Below, piece by piece: positions 11,748 to 22,788 of a stretch of 64,000 nucleotides of DNA. Source of the DNA: Ichthyophis bannanicus (Eukaryota; Chordata; Amphibia; Gymnophiona; Ichthyophiidae). Position numbers and translations under genes: made by a program. The notes beneath the pieces were generated by a model. It saw only the letters and a program-made list of their open reading frames with translations. It made no database searches and had not been told where the DNA came from. Numbering within the stretch: the stretch's first letter is position 1; each line of letters opens with the position of its first letter. Location: assembly GCA_033557465.1 (NCBI GenBank), contig CM066051.1, positions 104,509,026 to 104,573,025 of the forward strand, in the 5' to 3' direction.

Positions 11748-13714
11748 TGTGCATTAAAGGTGCAGGTGGCTGCCTTGATGTGCTTTAGGAGTCGATTCAC
11801 AGACACTCCCTCGCCTTTCAGGCAGACATCACCTGGTTTCACTCAATCCCTAGAAGCACTTCACGTTCCTGTTGATCCACAAATTCAGGAACAGATGTTA
11901 GAAGATCCCTTATAAAGAGAATTCATAACACAGAGAATCTTTCCTATCCATAGGGCTATTATGCAAATGATAGAGGCTGATTGGGAATCACCAGAGGCTG
12001 GTCTACGCGGGAGCTAGTCTATGACTCGTCTCTATCCCACATCATCAAAAGAAACAGAGCTTTTATGTCTTCCTAAAGTAGATGCTTTGGTTTCTGCTGT
12101 CACTATTCTACTTGAATGTGGTTCTGCTCTAAAGGATCCACAGGATAAGAGGATTGAGACTCTACTGCATCAGATATTTGAGGTAAATACTTTAGCGTTG
12201 CAAACGTCAGTATGTGGAGCATATGCTGCAAGGACATGCCTTCAATGGGTGCACCAGGCATTATGATCTGATTAGAGCCCTAGCTAATATCTTTAGCTTA
12301 TGTTAGAGTTTGGTGTATTTTTGAGCAGTGGAGCAAAGAGCATAGGATAAAGCCATTGCATGCTTCAATTTCTGATATGTTGGAATTCCTGCAGGTAGGA
12401 TTCAATAAAGGCCTCACACTAAATTCTTTAAAGGTGCAGATAGCAGCATTATCTTGCTATTGCGGTAGAATTCATGGTCATCCTTTAGCGTCGTATCCTG
12501 ATGTCATACGTTTTTTAGGGCAGTAAAGCAGATTAGACCCCAGTTACATTTGATAGTACATCCTTGGATTTGAATTTAGTTCTCACAGTATTGACAGGAT
12601 CTACTTTTGAGTTTCTGAAAGCTGCTACTTTAAAGGATTTAGCATTAAAAGTTGTATTTTTGGTGACAATTTGTTCAGCACGCCGTATTTCAGATTACAA
12701 GCATTATCGTGTCGTGAACCTTTTCTGTTAATAATGGAGGAGAAAGTTGTTTTGCATATGGTGCCATCCTTTTTGCCTAAGGTTGTTGCCCCTTTCCATC
12801 TCAATCAGTTGGTCATTCGGCCAAGCTTCCCGGACACGGAAGATCCGCAATACATACATTGGATATGCGCTTGATTATTTGTCGTTATTTGAAACGTACA
12901 AAATCATTTTGTAAAACAGATAGTCTATTTGTACTCTATGGAGGATATCGTAAAGGACAAGCTGCTTCAAAAGCAACTATTGCTCGTTGGATAAAAGAAG
13001 CTATATTGTCGGCTTATTTATTGCGCAAGAAAATTCTACCCGAAGGTTTGAAAGCGCACTCTGAGAGCACAAGCAGCTTTGTGAGCGCAATCTAGTCTTG
13101 TGCCTCCAGCAGACATGTGTAAGGCGGCAACATGGTAAACCTCACATACTTTCACTAAACATTATTGCTTAAATGTGCAATTAAGAGCAGATGCATAATT
13201 TGGAGCTTGTGTGTTAGAGACAGGGCTTGCAGATCATGCCCATTAGTAAGTACTGCTCTCGTACATCCCATTAGTCTGGATTATAATGGAGGGACGCTAT
13301 GGAAGGATAAATTAGATCTTATCTGCTAATTTGCTTTCCTTTAGTCCTTCCAGTAAAGCCTAGAACCCACCCAGGTTCATATTATATGCTAGTTTATTTA
13401 AATGTAGATCTATAATGCTTTAATTTGTTTTTTAGTGTTTTAGGATAATTAAGAAAAAAAATCATAATTATGTTTAATAGCTATCTATGGTTACCTTTAA
13501 TAGACAGCTATTTAATTAGGGGTTAGTATGTACTGCTTTGACAGTGGGATATTGGCTTGGTAATAGCAGCACATTCCCTTTATGGGACGATATCACCAAA
13601 GCTTGGAATTCTGTGTTTTTAGTCTGCTGGAAGGGGATTGTAAACCTATTAGTCTGGACGTTACTGAGTGGACTAAAGGAAAGCAAATTAGCAGGTAAGA
13701 TCTAATTTATCTTT
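11748..13714 (+). pseudogene. DIRS-E recombinase scrap fused to DIRS-F (gag piece, recombinase, right end)
   Basis: The first ~40 bp (VQVAALMCFR) continue the DIRS-E recombinase. At about 11,790 the sequence switches to DIRS gag (from PSPF...LEALHVPVDPQIQEQ), then LPKVDALVSAVT and ALKDPQDKRIETLL to 12,275. It then jumps to recombinase (12,300-13,210: FLQVGFNKGLTLNSLKVQIAAL, VPSFLPKVVAPFHLNQ, RWIKEAILSAY). RT and RNase H are absent. The H-x-x-R block (about 13,058-13,075) carries a frameshift and a stop. At 13,250-13,380 the complement of the right end appears (internal complementary region), and the right end itself stops near 13,707-13,714 with gcaggtaag, abutting CR1 sequence. Confidence 0.75.
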
Positions 13715-13821
13715 CTCTACAGTGTATTTTGTTTCATGCACAACTTTAATCCTGTGTGACTCAATGCCCTCCCTAACTAGAGCGCAACTACTCCACCAAT
13801 TTGATCTACGACATAGTTTGC
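13715..13821 (-). mobile_element. CR1 fragment (endonuclease region)
   Basis: On the minus strand this matches the endonuclease part of the CR1 copies at 21,590-21,690 and 33,390-33,500 (the GGGVALYVREGI...VLQE region). It forms the right flank of the DIRS-F end, so DIRS-F probably inserted into a CR1 copy. Confidence 0.65.
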
Positions 13822-13862
13822 TTTCTTTAGAAGCTCAGATGGCAAGATTTTGACTTTCATAC
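13822..13862 (+). mobile_element. 41-bp BovB-like LINE scrap
   Basis: The word ctttctttagaagctcagat and the following bases match the BovB-like LINE at 48,957-49,000 with few changes. It sits between two CR1 pieces, so it is either a very short insertion or repair filler. Confidence 0.6.
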
Positions 13863-14243
13863 ATAAGATATGCCATACTGTGTCAGACCAAGGTCCATCA
13901 AGCCCAGTATCCTGTTTCCAACAGTGGCCAATCTAGGTCATATGTACCTAGCAGTTTCCCCAAAAGACACAGGTTCCACAATGCTTGTACTGGGTCAAGC
14001 ATCGATATCCTGGGTCCCTTCTTAATAATGGTTTATGGATCTTTCCTCCAGGAACTTGTCCAAACTTTTTTTAAACCCAGCTACACTAACAGCCTCCGGT
14101 AACAAATTCCAGAGTTTGATTACACGTTGAGTGAAGAAATATTTTCTTTTATTAGTCTTAAATAGTTTACCCTGTAGCTTCATTCCATGTCCCCTAGTCT
14201 TTCTATATTCTGATAACGTAAACAATCGATCTACGTTTACCCG
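13863..14243 (-). mobile_element. CR1 3' end, upstream part of a CR1 split by DIRS-C
   Basis: On the minus strand this holds the end of CR1 ORF2 ([45 protein letters not shown]) and the CR1 3' end with ccaaggtctgacacagtatg near 13,870-13,900. At 14,243 the CR1 is interrupted by DIRS-C; the adjoining CR1 bases (ttccactccg) resume at 19,567, as uninterrupted copies at 26,717 show. Confidence 0.9.
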
Positions 14244-14406
14244 ATCTCAGGAACAAGCAGGAATGAGTCTTCACATATGGGTATCGTCGGTACCGACGGA
14301 GCCTGCGCGGGAACGCTCCCCAGCGTCCAATAAGAAAGCTTTTGGAAGCATCCCACGGCGCCTGCGTGCTGCCTTCCCGCCTTTCCCAACCGCCTCTCTC
14401 CAGTTC
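14244..14406 (+). repeat. DIRS-C left inverted terminal repeat
   Basis: About 160 bp match the complement of 19,377-19,566 with few mismatches, from caggaacaagcaggaatgag to ctctctccagttc. The arms differ at the tip: the left has gaacaagcagg, the right gaacagcagg. It includes the dyad tcggtaccga. Confidence 0.9.
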
Positions 14407-14616
14407 TTCTTTTCCAGTAGGTTGTGTTCCTGTCACCGCAGAAGAAGTTCTTTATTTTTTCTTTATTCTTTTGTGTCGCGTCTGCCTCCTTCGATGTCGG
14501 ACCGGTACCACCGGTCTTTCTTTTCTTTCTTTCTTTCAAAAAAAACAAAACAAAAACGCTTTATCTTTACTGTGCATTTTCAGTTTTTGGGCCCTAGGCC
14601 TAAAAGTATTTTCCTC

Positions 14617-16437
14617 ATGGAGAAGCCCGCTTCTGGGTTTAAAAAATGCACAAAATGTGGCAGTACTATTTCTGTCACCGATACCCATGACTGGTGTCTA
14701 AAGTGTTTGAGACATTGACCATTCATTCCATCACGGATTGTATGTCCTGTACCATGATGTCTAAAAGAGGTCGGCAGAACTGAGCAGCCAAGCTCAGTAC
14801 CCTGTTTCCCTCTGATGCAGCTTCGGTAGCATCAACGTCTTCCAGGGCTTCTTCTTCCTCCCATGGATCTCAGGTAACCAAGCATAAATCTGGCCAGTCC
14901 TCGAAGGGCGGATCTCCCTCCAAGCATCGAGATGCCTCCGGGCTTGCCCTCGAGGATTCCGCACCGGCAAAATTACCCCGGCGGGAAGCTCCGGCTTCCA
15001 AAGCATTATCTATGGGGTCACAGGTTGACATCGATGGCTCGGCCTCGACAGATCACCTGTTGCCGTGTTCTGGTGTACCGGTGGCTCCCACTGGTACTGA
15101 CATCCAGGCTTTGGTGGCGTCGATGGATCAGAAGATTCTGACCATGCAGCGCACCTTAACGGCTTTCATACAGGCTGCGACGCCTCCGGTACCGCAACAA
15201 TCCCCGTTGCTGGTACCGGCATCGCTCCCGGTACCGATTGCTTCGACATCGGCTTCGGTGACGACTGCAACGGTACCCTGTCCTATGATGCCCATCGGTA
15301 CCGAACCGGTACCGATTACTCCCGATGTCGATCCCACTCGATATGGTTATTGGGCTTTACAGGAGCATCCAGACAGGCGATACTTCAATTCCTCTGAGGA
15401 CTCTGAGTCTGAGGGTTCTGTAAAAGCATCAATACTTCTTCCTCAGGAGTCTTCTTCACCTAAACGAAGAATGTCTCCTCCAGAAGACTTGTCTTTTCAA
15501 GACTTTGTTAGGGAAGTGGCCCCTGAGTCAGAACCCAGAGCCAAGGAGTTGGATATTTTACAATATCCTAAAGCTCCTAAGGAGGCAACTACTTTACCTG
15601 TTCATGAGATTCTGTATGATCTCATGTTGAGGATGTGGGAGACACCTCTCACCACCTCTCCTCATTCTCGCAGGTTAGACACCATGTATCGTGTCCCTCC
15701 TTGTCCTGGCTTCCACAAGACTCAGCTTCCTCACCACTCTATTGTGGTAGAGTCTGCCATGAGGAAGATAAAGAGTGCAAAAAGACACTCATCTAATCCT
15801 CCAGGGCGTGAATGCAGGACCCTGGATGCTTTTGGCCGAAGGGTTTTCCAAGCTGCTAAGCTAGCTGCTAGGATCAATTCCTACAGTCTCTATATAGGAA
15901 TGTTTCTAAAAGAAGTCACAGATCATCTGCAGACTTTAACCCCTTTCATTTCAGAGGATAAAAGACAGGAGTTTCTCACTTGGCTCAAACATGCCCAAGA
16001 TGTCTCCAAATTTTCCAACCGTGCAGCCTTTGACTCTTGAGTGTGTAAGCAGAGCTTCGGCTATTACCATAGGGGCACGCAGAATTGCTTGGCTACAAGC
16101 TTCTGATTTGGAGCTCTGGGTCCAAGATGAATTGGGAAATCTCCCTTGTACAGGTGAAAACCTTTTTGGTAAGGATTGGCAAGCAAAGGCCACTCAGATG
16201 GATGCTGAAAACTCTGCTTTGGATCGACTTTCAAAGTCTACCTCTGCTGCTGTTAAGAAAAGATTGTTTAAAAAGACATCTTTTTCCAAAAAGGGAAGAT
16301 ACTATCCTGCTTATGGTCAGCAGGCATCTTCTGCAGGTCGTTTTGCTGCAAAGCGTCAGCAACCACCTAAACAGGCCAAGTCAAAGGCTGCTAGACCTTC
16401 CACGGCCCAGCAGCCTCAGCCTCCTCAGGGCCTTTGA
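14617..16437 (+). pseudogene. DIRS-C gag-like protein, broken into three frames
   Basis: The protein starts at an ATG at 14,617 with a Cys-rich head: CTKCGST...DTHDWCLKC (two C-x2-C pairs). A frameshift after KCL gives a stop at 14,716. The central part is open at 15,012-16,040, with a Val-Pro/Gly-Thr-rich stretch coded by repeated ggtacc, an acidic Ser/Glu stretch, and the conserved FQDFVREVA, LDTMYRVPPCPGF and LPHHSIVVESAM blocks. It shifts near 16,000 into 15,991-16,437 (ARRIAWLQASDLELWVQD, GENLFGKDW, basic Gln-rich tail PQPPQGL). The stop overlaps the RT frame. The role is inferred as the RNA-binding or particle protein by analogy with other DIRS gag-like ORFs. Confidence 0.8.
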
Positions 16438-18376
16438 CTTGCAACTAGAGAACTTAGCCTTTCTAGCTCTGGAAGGACCAGAGCCCCTTACCATCCCAGG
16501 AAGGTTGACTTACTTTGCTCCCAGATGGGAGCAAATCACAGCAGAGCAATGGACACTCTCCATCATAAGGGAAGGGCACAAGCTTCATTTCTTAAGCCTT
16601 CCCCCTCACACCATGGTGAAACAGTTCAATTCTCCAACATCTCTCCTCAACCTTCTAGGTCAGGAGATTGCCATCCTTCTTGCCCAAGGGGCAATAGAAG
16701 AAGTACCTCTTCTTCAACAAGGCACAGGGTTCTACTCCCCTTATTTTCTTATTCCAAAGAAAACAGGGGGCTACAGACCCATCTTAGATCTCAGAGAATT
16801 GAACAAATTTCTATTCAAGGAGAAATTCAAGATGATTTCTCTCGGTGCTCTGCTTCCATACCTTCAGAGTCAGGACTGGCTTTGTTCTCTAGATCTCAAG
16901 GATGTGTACACCCATGTCCTCATCCATCCAACTCATAGAAGGTTCCTTCGGTTCCTTTTTCAAGGAAAGCACTACCAATACAGGGTGCTTCCTTTTGGTC
17001 TGGCCTATGCACCAAGGGTGTTCACAAAATGCATGGCAGTAGTAGCTGCATTTCTACGCACTCTAGGAATATTCGTCTTCCCATATCTGGACGACTGGCT
17101 CATTCGAGCTCCATCTCAAGCAGAGGCCAAGACTTGTCTAACCTGCACAATGCGTGTCCTTCAGTATTTGGGACTAGTAATAAACATCCCAAAATCCAAT
17201 CTCACCCCTACTCAGTCCCTCGAGTTTATAGGGGCTTGGTTGGATACCACAACTGCAAGGGTCTATCTTCCTCAGGCCCGTTGCCTACGCTTGGTGCAGT
17301 TAGCCTCCCAAATACAGTTAAAGCCCCTTCTAACTGCTCGAGAAATGTTACAACTCTTAGGCCACATAGCATCCACTGTGCATGTGGTTCCATATGCTCG
17401 CCTTCACATGAGGGCAGCTCAGTGGACTTTGTCCACCCAATGGACTCAGGCATCAGGTTGCCTGTCAGACAAAATAGCAAACTCCAGTCACCTTTTTTGG
17501 TCTCTCCAGTGGTGGAGGTCCTCTCAAAACCTTTTGCTGGGGTCCCCCTTTCAATAGTCACTTCCCCAAGCAACCCTTACAACAGATGCCTCTCCAATGA
17601 GTTGGGGAGCTCATCTGCAAGACCTCTACACCCAGGGCATCTGGTCTCCACAGGAGACTTCGCTACACATCAATCTCTTGGAACTCAGAGCAATTTTCTT
17701 AGCTCTCAGAGTGTTCCACTCCCTGCTCAGCTACAGGACAGTCCTCATCCACATGGACAACCAAGTAGCCATGTTCTATGTGAACAAGCAGGGAGGGACT
17801 GGCTCTCTGTCGCTTTGCAACGAAGCTTTGCGACTGTGGGCCTTCGCCAGAGAGCATCAGATTCATCTTATGGCAGTATATCTTCCAGGCGTTCAAAACT
17901 CTTGGGCAGACAGACTCAGTCGAGTTCTGCTTCCACACGAATGGTCCCTCCACAGGGACCAGGTAGCCAGGATTTTTCGAATTTGGGGAATCCCGGACAT
18001 AGACCTATTTGCAAGTCCGTGGAATGCCAAACTTCCCCGGTTCTGTTCCAGGATTCCGTGTCAGGGAGTTCAGGCCAAGGATGCCTTCCTCCTTCACTGG
18101 GGTCAAGACTTCCTTTATGCCTTTCCACCCATTCCCCTAATTCCCAAAACACTGTTCAAGCTTCAGAGAGACCGAGGTTCTATGATCCTTATAGCACCAC
18201 ATTGGCCACGCCAAGTGTGGTACCCTCTGCTTCTGCATCTTTCCCATGCAGGCCTCAAAACAAATTCGGTAAGAGTCCATTTGAGTGCTATTGCAGCGTC
18301 CCTCAAGCCTCTCAATGGACAGCCTGTTTCCTCTCATCCTCTTATAGCAAGATTCATGAGGCCTTCTTTTAACTAA
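16434..18376 (+). pseudogene. DIRS-C reverse transcriptase-RNase H, fused into recombinase by deletion
   Basis: One frame runs through RT and RNase H with a single TAG at 17,555-17,557, where DIRS-D has a Gln codon. RT motifs are PYFLIPKKTGGYRPILDL, LCSLDLKDVYTH, YRVLPFGLA and YLDDW (17,084-17,098, both catalytic Asp present). RNase H shows INLLELRAIFLAL and HMDNQVAMFYVNKQ. A DIRS-typical linker follows (IWGIPDIDLFASPWN, FLYAFPPIPLI, LIAPHWPRQVW). At about 18,240 the frame runs directly into recombinase sequence (AGLKTNSVRVHLSAIA); about 0.28 kb present in DIRS-D is missing here, removing the recombinase N-terminus. A 2-bp loss at 18,363 then ends the frame. No ATG is evident at the RT start, so expression from the overlapping gag frame is likely. 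Confidence 0.88.
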
Positions 18377-19098
18377 ACCTCCCATTAGACCACCTCCAGT
18401 GGCATGGGACTTAAATCTGGTTCTTGGCCAGCTTATGAAGCCACCCTTTGAACCTTCAGCCACCACCTCCTTGAAATTTCTTTCTTGGAAGGTTATCTTT
18501 CTCATTGCAGTCACCTCAGCACGTCGCATCAGTGAGTTGCAAGCCTTGGTGGCTAATCCTCCTTATACAAGGTTCCATCATGATAAGGTAGTCCTCAGGA
18601 GCAATCCACACTTTATGCCCAAAGTGGTCTCGCCTTTTCATCTGAACCAAGAGGGTATACTTACCTGTCTTTTTTCCAGGACCTCATGCATCAAGTGCAG
18701 AGAGGAATCTTCATACTTTGGATTGTAAAAGAGCTCTCGCCTTTTACTTACAAAGAACACAGCAACATAGAAAGTCTTCTCAACTCTTTGTTGCTTTTGA
18801 TCCTTCCCATTTAGGACTTCCAGTTTCTAAAAGAACACTGTCCAACTGGATTGCTCAGTGTATTTCTTTCGCCTACCAGAGTAAGAACCTTTCTCTGGAA
18901 GGCCATGTCACAGCTCACAATGTGAGGGCCATGGCAGCCTCAATGGCTCATTTAAACTCTGTGTCCATCGACCAAATCTGTAGAGCAGCCACCTGGGCCT
19001 CGGTTCATACCTTCACAGCCCATTACTGTTTGGACAAGGACTCCCGCCGGGATGCCTTGTTTGGTCAGGCTGTTCTCAAACACCTGTTCCATTCCTAA
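18363..19098 (+). pseudogene. DIRS-C tyrosine recombinase, catalytic half
   Basis: Two frames (18,399-18,728 and 18,718-19,098) encode the catalytic domain of a tyrosine recombinase. Visible residues are an Arg in SARRISELQAL, H-N-V-R (His at 18,916, Arg at 18,925), and HY with the nucleophile Tyr at 19,024-19,026, followed by a short basic tail to FHS. This enzyme would join the DNA circle to the target. A one-base shift in a G run near 18,655 separates the frames, and the N-terminal DNA-binding part is deleted (see the RT-RNase H entry). Confidence 0.88.
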
Positions 19099-19212
19099 TC
19101 AACTCCTACCCACCTACCCTGGTTGGATGCCAGAGATCCATGGGGGAGGTGGAGCCCTTTTCAAGGACACACAACCCTGGGGTCTCTCCCTGGCATCTGC
19201 AGCTAGGGAGTC

Positions 19213-19303
19213 CCCATATGTGAAGACTCATTCCTGCTTGTTCCTGGAGATAGCACAGTTACTTACCTGTAACAGGTGATCTCTGGGAACAGCAGGAATA
19301 AGT
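19213..19303. repeat. DIRS-C internal complementary region (ICR)
   Basis: The sequence is the complement of the element's left tip (to cctggagat, 19,251) followed without a gap by the complement of its right tip (agcacagttac, 19,252 on). DIRS elements use such a region as a template to rebuild terminal sequence, via a circular intermediate. It contains the dyad acctgtaacaggt. Confidence 0.9.
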
Positions 19304-19376
19304 CTTCACAGCCCACCCACCTCCCCTAGGAGTTGTATCTCTCTATCTATCTTTCCCTCTCTCGGCTTTAAAACTC

Positions 19377-19566
19377 GAACTGGAGAGAGGCGGTTGGGAA
19401 AGGCGGGAAGGCAGCATGCAGGCGCCGTGGGATGCTTCCAAAAGCTTTCTTATTGGACGCTGGGGAGCGTTCCCGCGCAGGCTCCGTCGGTACAGACGAT
19501 ACCCATATGTGAAGACTTATTCCTGCTGTTCCCAGAGATCACCTTTTACAGGTAAGTAACTGTGCT
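19377..19566 (+). repeat. DIRS-C right inverted terminal repeat and end
   Basis: Complement of the left repeat, extended outward by the unique tip agagatcaccttttacaggt and aagtaactgtgct. The tip carries caggtaagt, a full match to the vertebrate 5' splice-site consensus, reading out into the flank. Confidence 0.9.
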
Positions 19567-22392
19567 TTCCACTCCGTTCATTAATTTATAGACTTCTATC
19601 ATATCTCCCCTCAGCCGTCTCTTTTCCAGGTTAAAAAGCCCTAACCTTTTTAGCCTTTCTTCATAGGGGTATCCTTCCATCCCCTTTACCATTTTGGTGA
19701 CTCTTCTCTGAACCTTTCCTAATAATGCTATATCCGTTTTAAGATACGGCGACCAGAATTGCACACAATATTCAAGATGCAGTCTCATCATGGAATGATA
19801 CAGGGGCATTATAATATCCTTTGTTATATTTTCCATTCCTTTCCTTATGATACCTAGCATTCTATTTGCTCTCTTGGCTGCTGCTGCACAATGGACGGAG
19901 GGTTTTAACATGTTATCCACAGTGACGCCTAAATCTTTTTCCTGGGTAGTGGTTCCTATTGTGGAATCTTGCATCGTGTAACCATAGTTTGGGTTGTTCT
20001 TCCCTAGGTGCACAACTTCACTTGTCCACATTAAATTTCATCTGCCATTTTGATGCCCAGTCTTCCAGTTTATCAAGATCTTCTTACAATTTTCCACAAT
20101 CCTCTTGGGTTTTAACAACTTTAAATAGTTTTGTGTCATCTGCAAATTTGATAACCTCACTCATTATTCCCTTCTCCAGGTCATTTATGAATATGTCAAA
20201 AAGCAGCAGACCCAGTACAGATCCCTGGGGTACACCACTATTCACCTTTCTCCATTGGGAAAATTGGCCATTTAGTCCTACCCTCTGCTTTCTATCTTTT
20301 AACCAGTTCCCGATCTACAATAGTACACTGCCTCCTATCCCATTACTCTTTAGTTTTGCCAAAGGTCTTTGATGAGAGACCTTGTCAAAGGCCTTCTGAA
20401 AGTCCAAATACACTATATCAACCGACTCACCTTTGTCTACCTGTTTATTCACACTTTCAAAAAAACATAACAGATTAGTAAGACAAGATCTTCCTTGTCT
20501 AAAGCCATGTTGGCTGTCTCCCATGAAGCCATGACTATCTTACATGTTCAGCAATTTTGTTCTTTATGATGGTTTCTACGATTTTTCCCCGGTACTGACG
20601 CAGGCTCACCAGTCTGTAATTTCCTGGATCACCCCTGGAAACCTTTTTAAAAATTGGTGTTATGTTTGCCATCCTCCAATCTTCAGGTATTACAGATGAT
20701 TTTAACCCCTCTATCATCTAATGGTCCAACTGACTCTCTCACAGGTTTTTTGCTACAAATGTACTTGAGAAAGTCTTTATTATGCGTTTTTGCTTCCGCA
20801 GCAAGCTTCTTCTCAAATTCTCCCTTTGCCTGCCTTATCAATGCCTTGCATTTAACTTGCCAGTGTTTATGCTGTTTCCAGGTTTCATCGTTTGGCTCTT
20901 TTTTCCATTTCCTGAAAGATGCTTTTTTGGCAACAACCACCTCTCTGACCTCATCTTTAAACCATGCTGGCAGTTTTTTGGACTTCCTTCCACTTTTCTT
21001 AAAGCGTGGAATACAGCTGGTCTGGGCTTCCAAGATAGTATTTTTCAACAACATCCAAGCTTGATGTAAGTCTTTAACCTTTGCAACTGCTCCTTTTAGT
21101 TTTTTCTTAACTATTTTCCTCATTTTATCATAGTCTCCCTTTCGAAAGTTAAAAGGTAGTACTGTGGATTTCTTTGCTGACCTTCCTCCATTTATTAAAG
21201 CAAATGCGATCATGCTGTGATCATTATTGCCAAGTGGCCCCAACACCCTTATCTCTTGCACCAGATCTGGTGTTCCACTAAGGATTAGGTCCAATATGGC
21301 TTACCCTCTGGTCGGTTCATGAACCAGCTTCTCCAAGAAGCAGTCATTTATTTCATCTAGGAACTTTATCTCCCTAGCATGTCCTGCCGTGACACTGACC
21401 CAGTCGATACCAGGGTAATTGAAATCACCCATTATTATTACTGTGCTGTAACCTTTGTTAGCTTCCTAGATTTTTTTGAGCATTTCATCATCCATTTGTT
21501 CATTCTGGCCAGGCGGTCAATAGTACACCCCCACTGCCATCACCTTCCACTTTTTACATGGAATTTCAATCCATAGAGATTCTACAGCAAATTTTGTTTC
21601 CTGCAAAACTTTAATCCTTTCTGACTCAATGCCTTCTCTAACACAGAGCGCAACCCCTCCACCAATTTGATCAACTCTATCATTACGATATAGTTTGTAC
21701 CCAGATATCACAGTGTCCCATTGGTTGTCCTCCTTCCACCATGTCTCTGAGATTCCAATCATATCTAACCTCTCATTTAGTGCTATATATTCTAACTCTC
21801 CCATCTTATTTTTTAGACTTCAAGCATTTGCATACAAGCATTTTAGAGACTGTATTTTATTCATATTAATTTGGCTATTGGTAGGCATGGGTAATTTGAG
21901 ATCTTTAAGCTCTGTCTGCTCCATACTCGAGGGCATTTGGGCTACTTTACTCTTTTTTGGAACCTCTCTGCTTTTGGTAGTATCCTTCAAGGATACATTC
22001 TTCCAAACCATGTGCTCTTGGACGACTGTCGGCTTTCCCCTATTATCTAGTTTAAAAGCTGCTCTACTCCTTTTTAAAGGTTAATGCCAGCAGCGTGGTT
22101 CCATCCCGGTTAAGGTGAAGCCCATCCCTTCATTAGAGCCCCTTCTTACCCCAGAATGTTCCCCAGTTCCTAACAAATCCAAAACCCTCATCCTTGCACC
22201 ATTGTCTCATCCACGCATTGAGACTCCGGAGCTCTGCCTGCCTTTTGGGTCCTGCGCGTGGAACGGAAAGCATTTCAGAGAACGCTACCCTGGAAGTTCT
22301 GGATTTCAACTTCCTACCTAAAAGCATAAATTTAGCCTCCAGAACCTCCCTACCACATTTTCCTATGTCATTGGTACCGACATGTAATAACA
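19567..22392 (-). pseudogene. CR1 LINE, main body of the copy split by DIRS-C
   Basis: On the minus strand, in element order, are: ORF1 C-terminal esterase part (22,133-22,393: HVGTNDIGK, SLNAWMRQWCKDEGFGFVRNW), the ORF1-ORF2 spacer with VWKNVSLKDTTKS near 22,000, endonuclease (21,517-21,804: ISETWWKEDN, GGGVALCVREG), a basic linker (20,683-21,294), and RT (20,315-20,717: GFRQGRSCLTNLL, IVYLDFQKAFDKV). The RT C-terminus lies at 19,546-20,031 ([45 protein letters not shown]). Frames change often. With 13,863-14,243 it makes a nearly complete but dead CR1. Confidence 0.88.
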
Positions 22393-22788
22393 TTTATTAA
22401 GAGGGGTGCTACAAAGTACCCTGTCCTTTGCTTCTGAGGTAAGCTGTGACCAACTTCCTGGGTGATTAACAATCCTTGGATAGAAGGAGTCTTTCAAAAT
22501 GGCCTTTTGACCTGCCACCTGGTGTTAACACCTACTGAAATTGTTTCGGACATATCATGTGAAGAGAGAGATCATTAGAGGAAAACATCATTCTTGGCAA
22601 GGTAGAAGGTTAACCACAAAAGAGTAAAGTCAGCAGTGAGATGTATCGATACAATAACATCAGCTATGGGTGTCACTCTATCAACAATGAGCTGCCTGTC
22701 TGAAGACCGAACACAGTTTAGGACAGCTATCCAAAGGGTTGCCATGAGTCAACACATACTTGACTGCACTTAACAGCAATATCAGTGT
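22393..22788 (+). mobile_element. BovB-like LINE 3' fragment preceded by ~145 bp unclassified
   Basis: From about 22,540 the sequence follows the 3' coding end of the BovB-like LINE at 49,000-49,230: ttcggacatatcatg, gagagagatcatta, caacaatgagc, ctgaagaccgaacacag, and gttgccatgagtc then gcacttaacag at about 22,775. Stops and indels are frequent, so it is old. The stretch 22,393-22,539 is not recognised. Confidence 0.75.

Larger units (their letters stand above)
14244..19566 (+). mobile_element. DIRS-C: near-complete DIRS-type retrotransposon, 5.3 kb
   Basis: The order is left inverted terminal repeat, gag-like frames, RT-RNase H, tyrosine recombinase, internal complementary region (ICR), right inverted repeat. 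The ends are fixed by two independent facts. The flanks join to give the CR1 sequence seen elsewhere (acccg + ttccactcc) with no duplicated target bases. The ICR at 19,213-19,303 is the complement of right end joined to left end, with the join at 19,251/19,252. Lack of a target duplication and the ICR are hallmarks of DIRS elements, which are thought to integrate as DNA circles through a tyrosine recombinase. Several frameshifts, one TAG and an internal deletion disable it. Same family as DIRS-D. Confidence 0.92.

Noticed and set aside
18640..18690. Intron in DIRS-C, with a strong acceptor-like tcttttttccag before the frame change
   Set aside because: The pyrimidine run encodes conserved residues (LPVFF) in the other copies, and no matching donor removes the frameshift.
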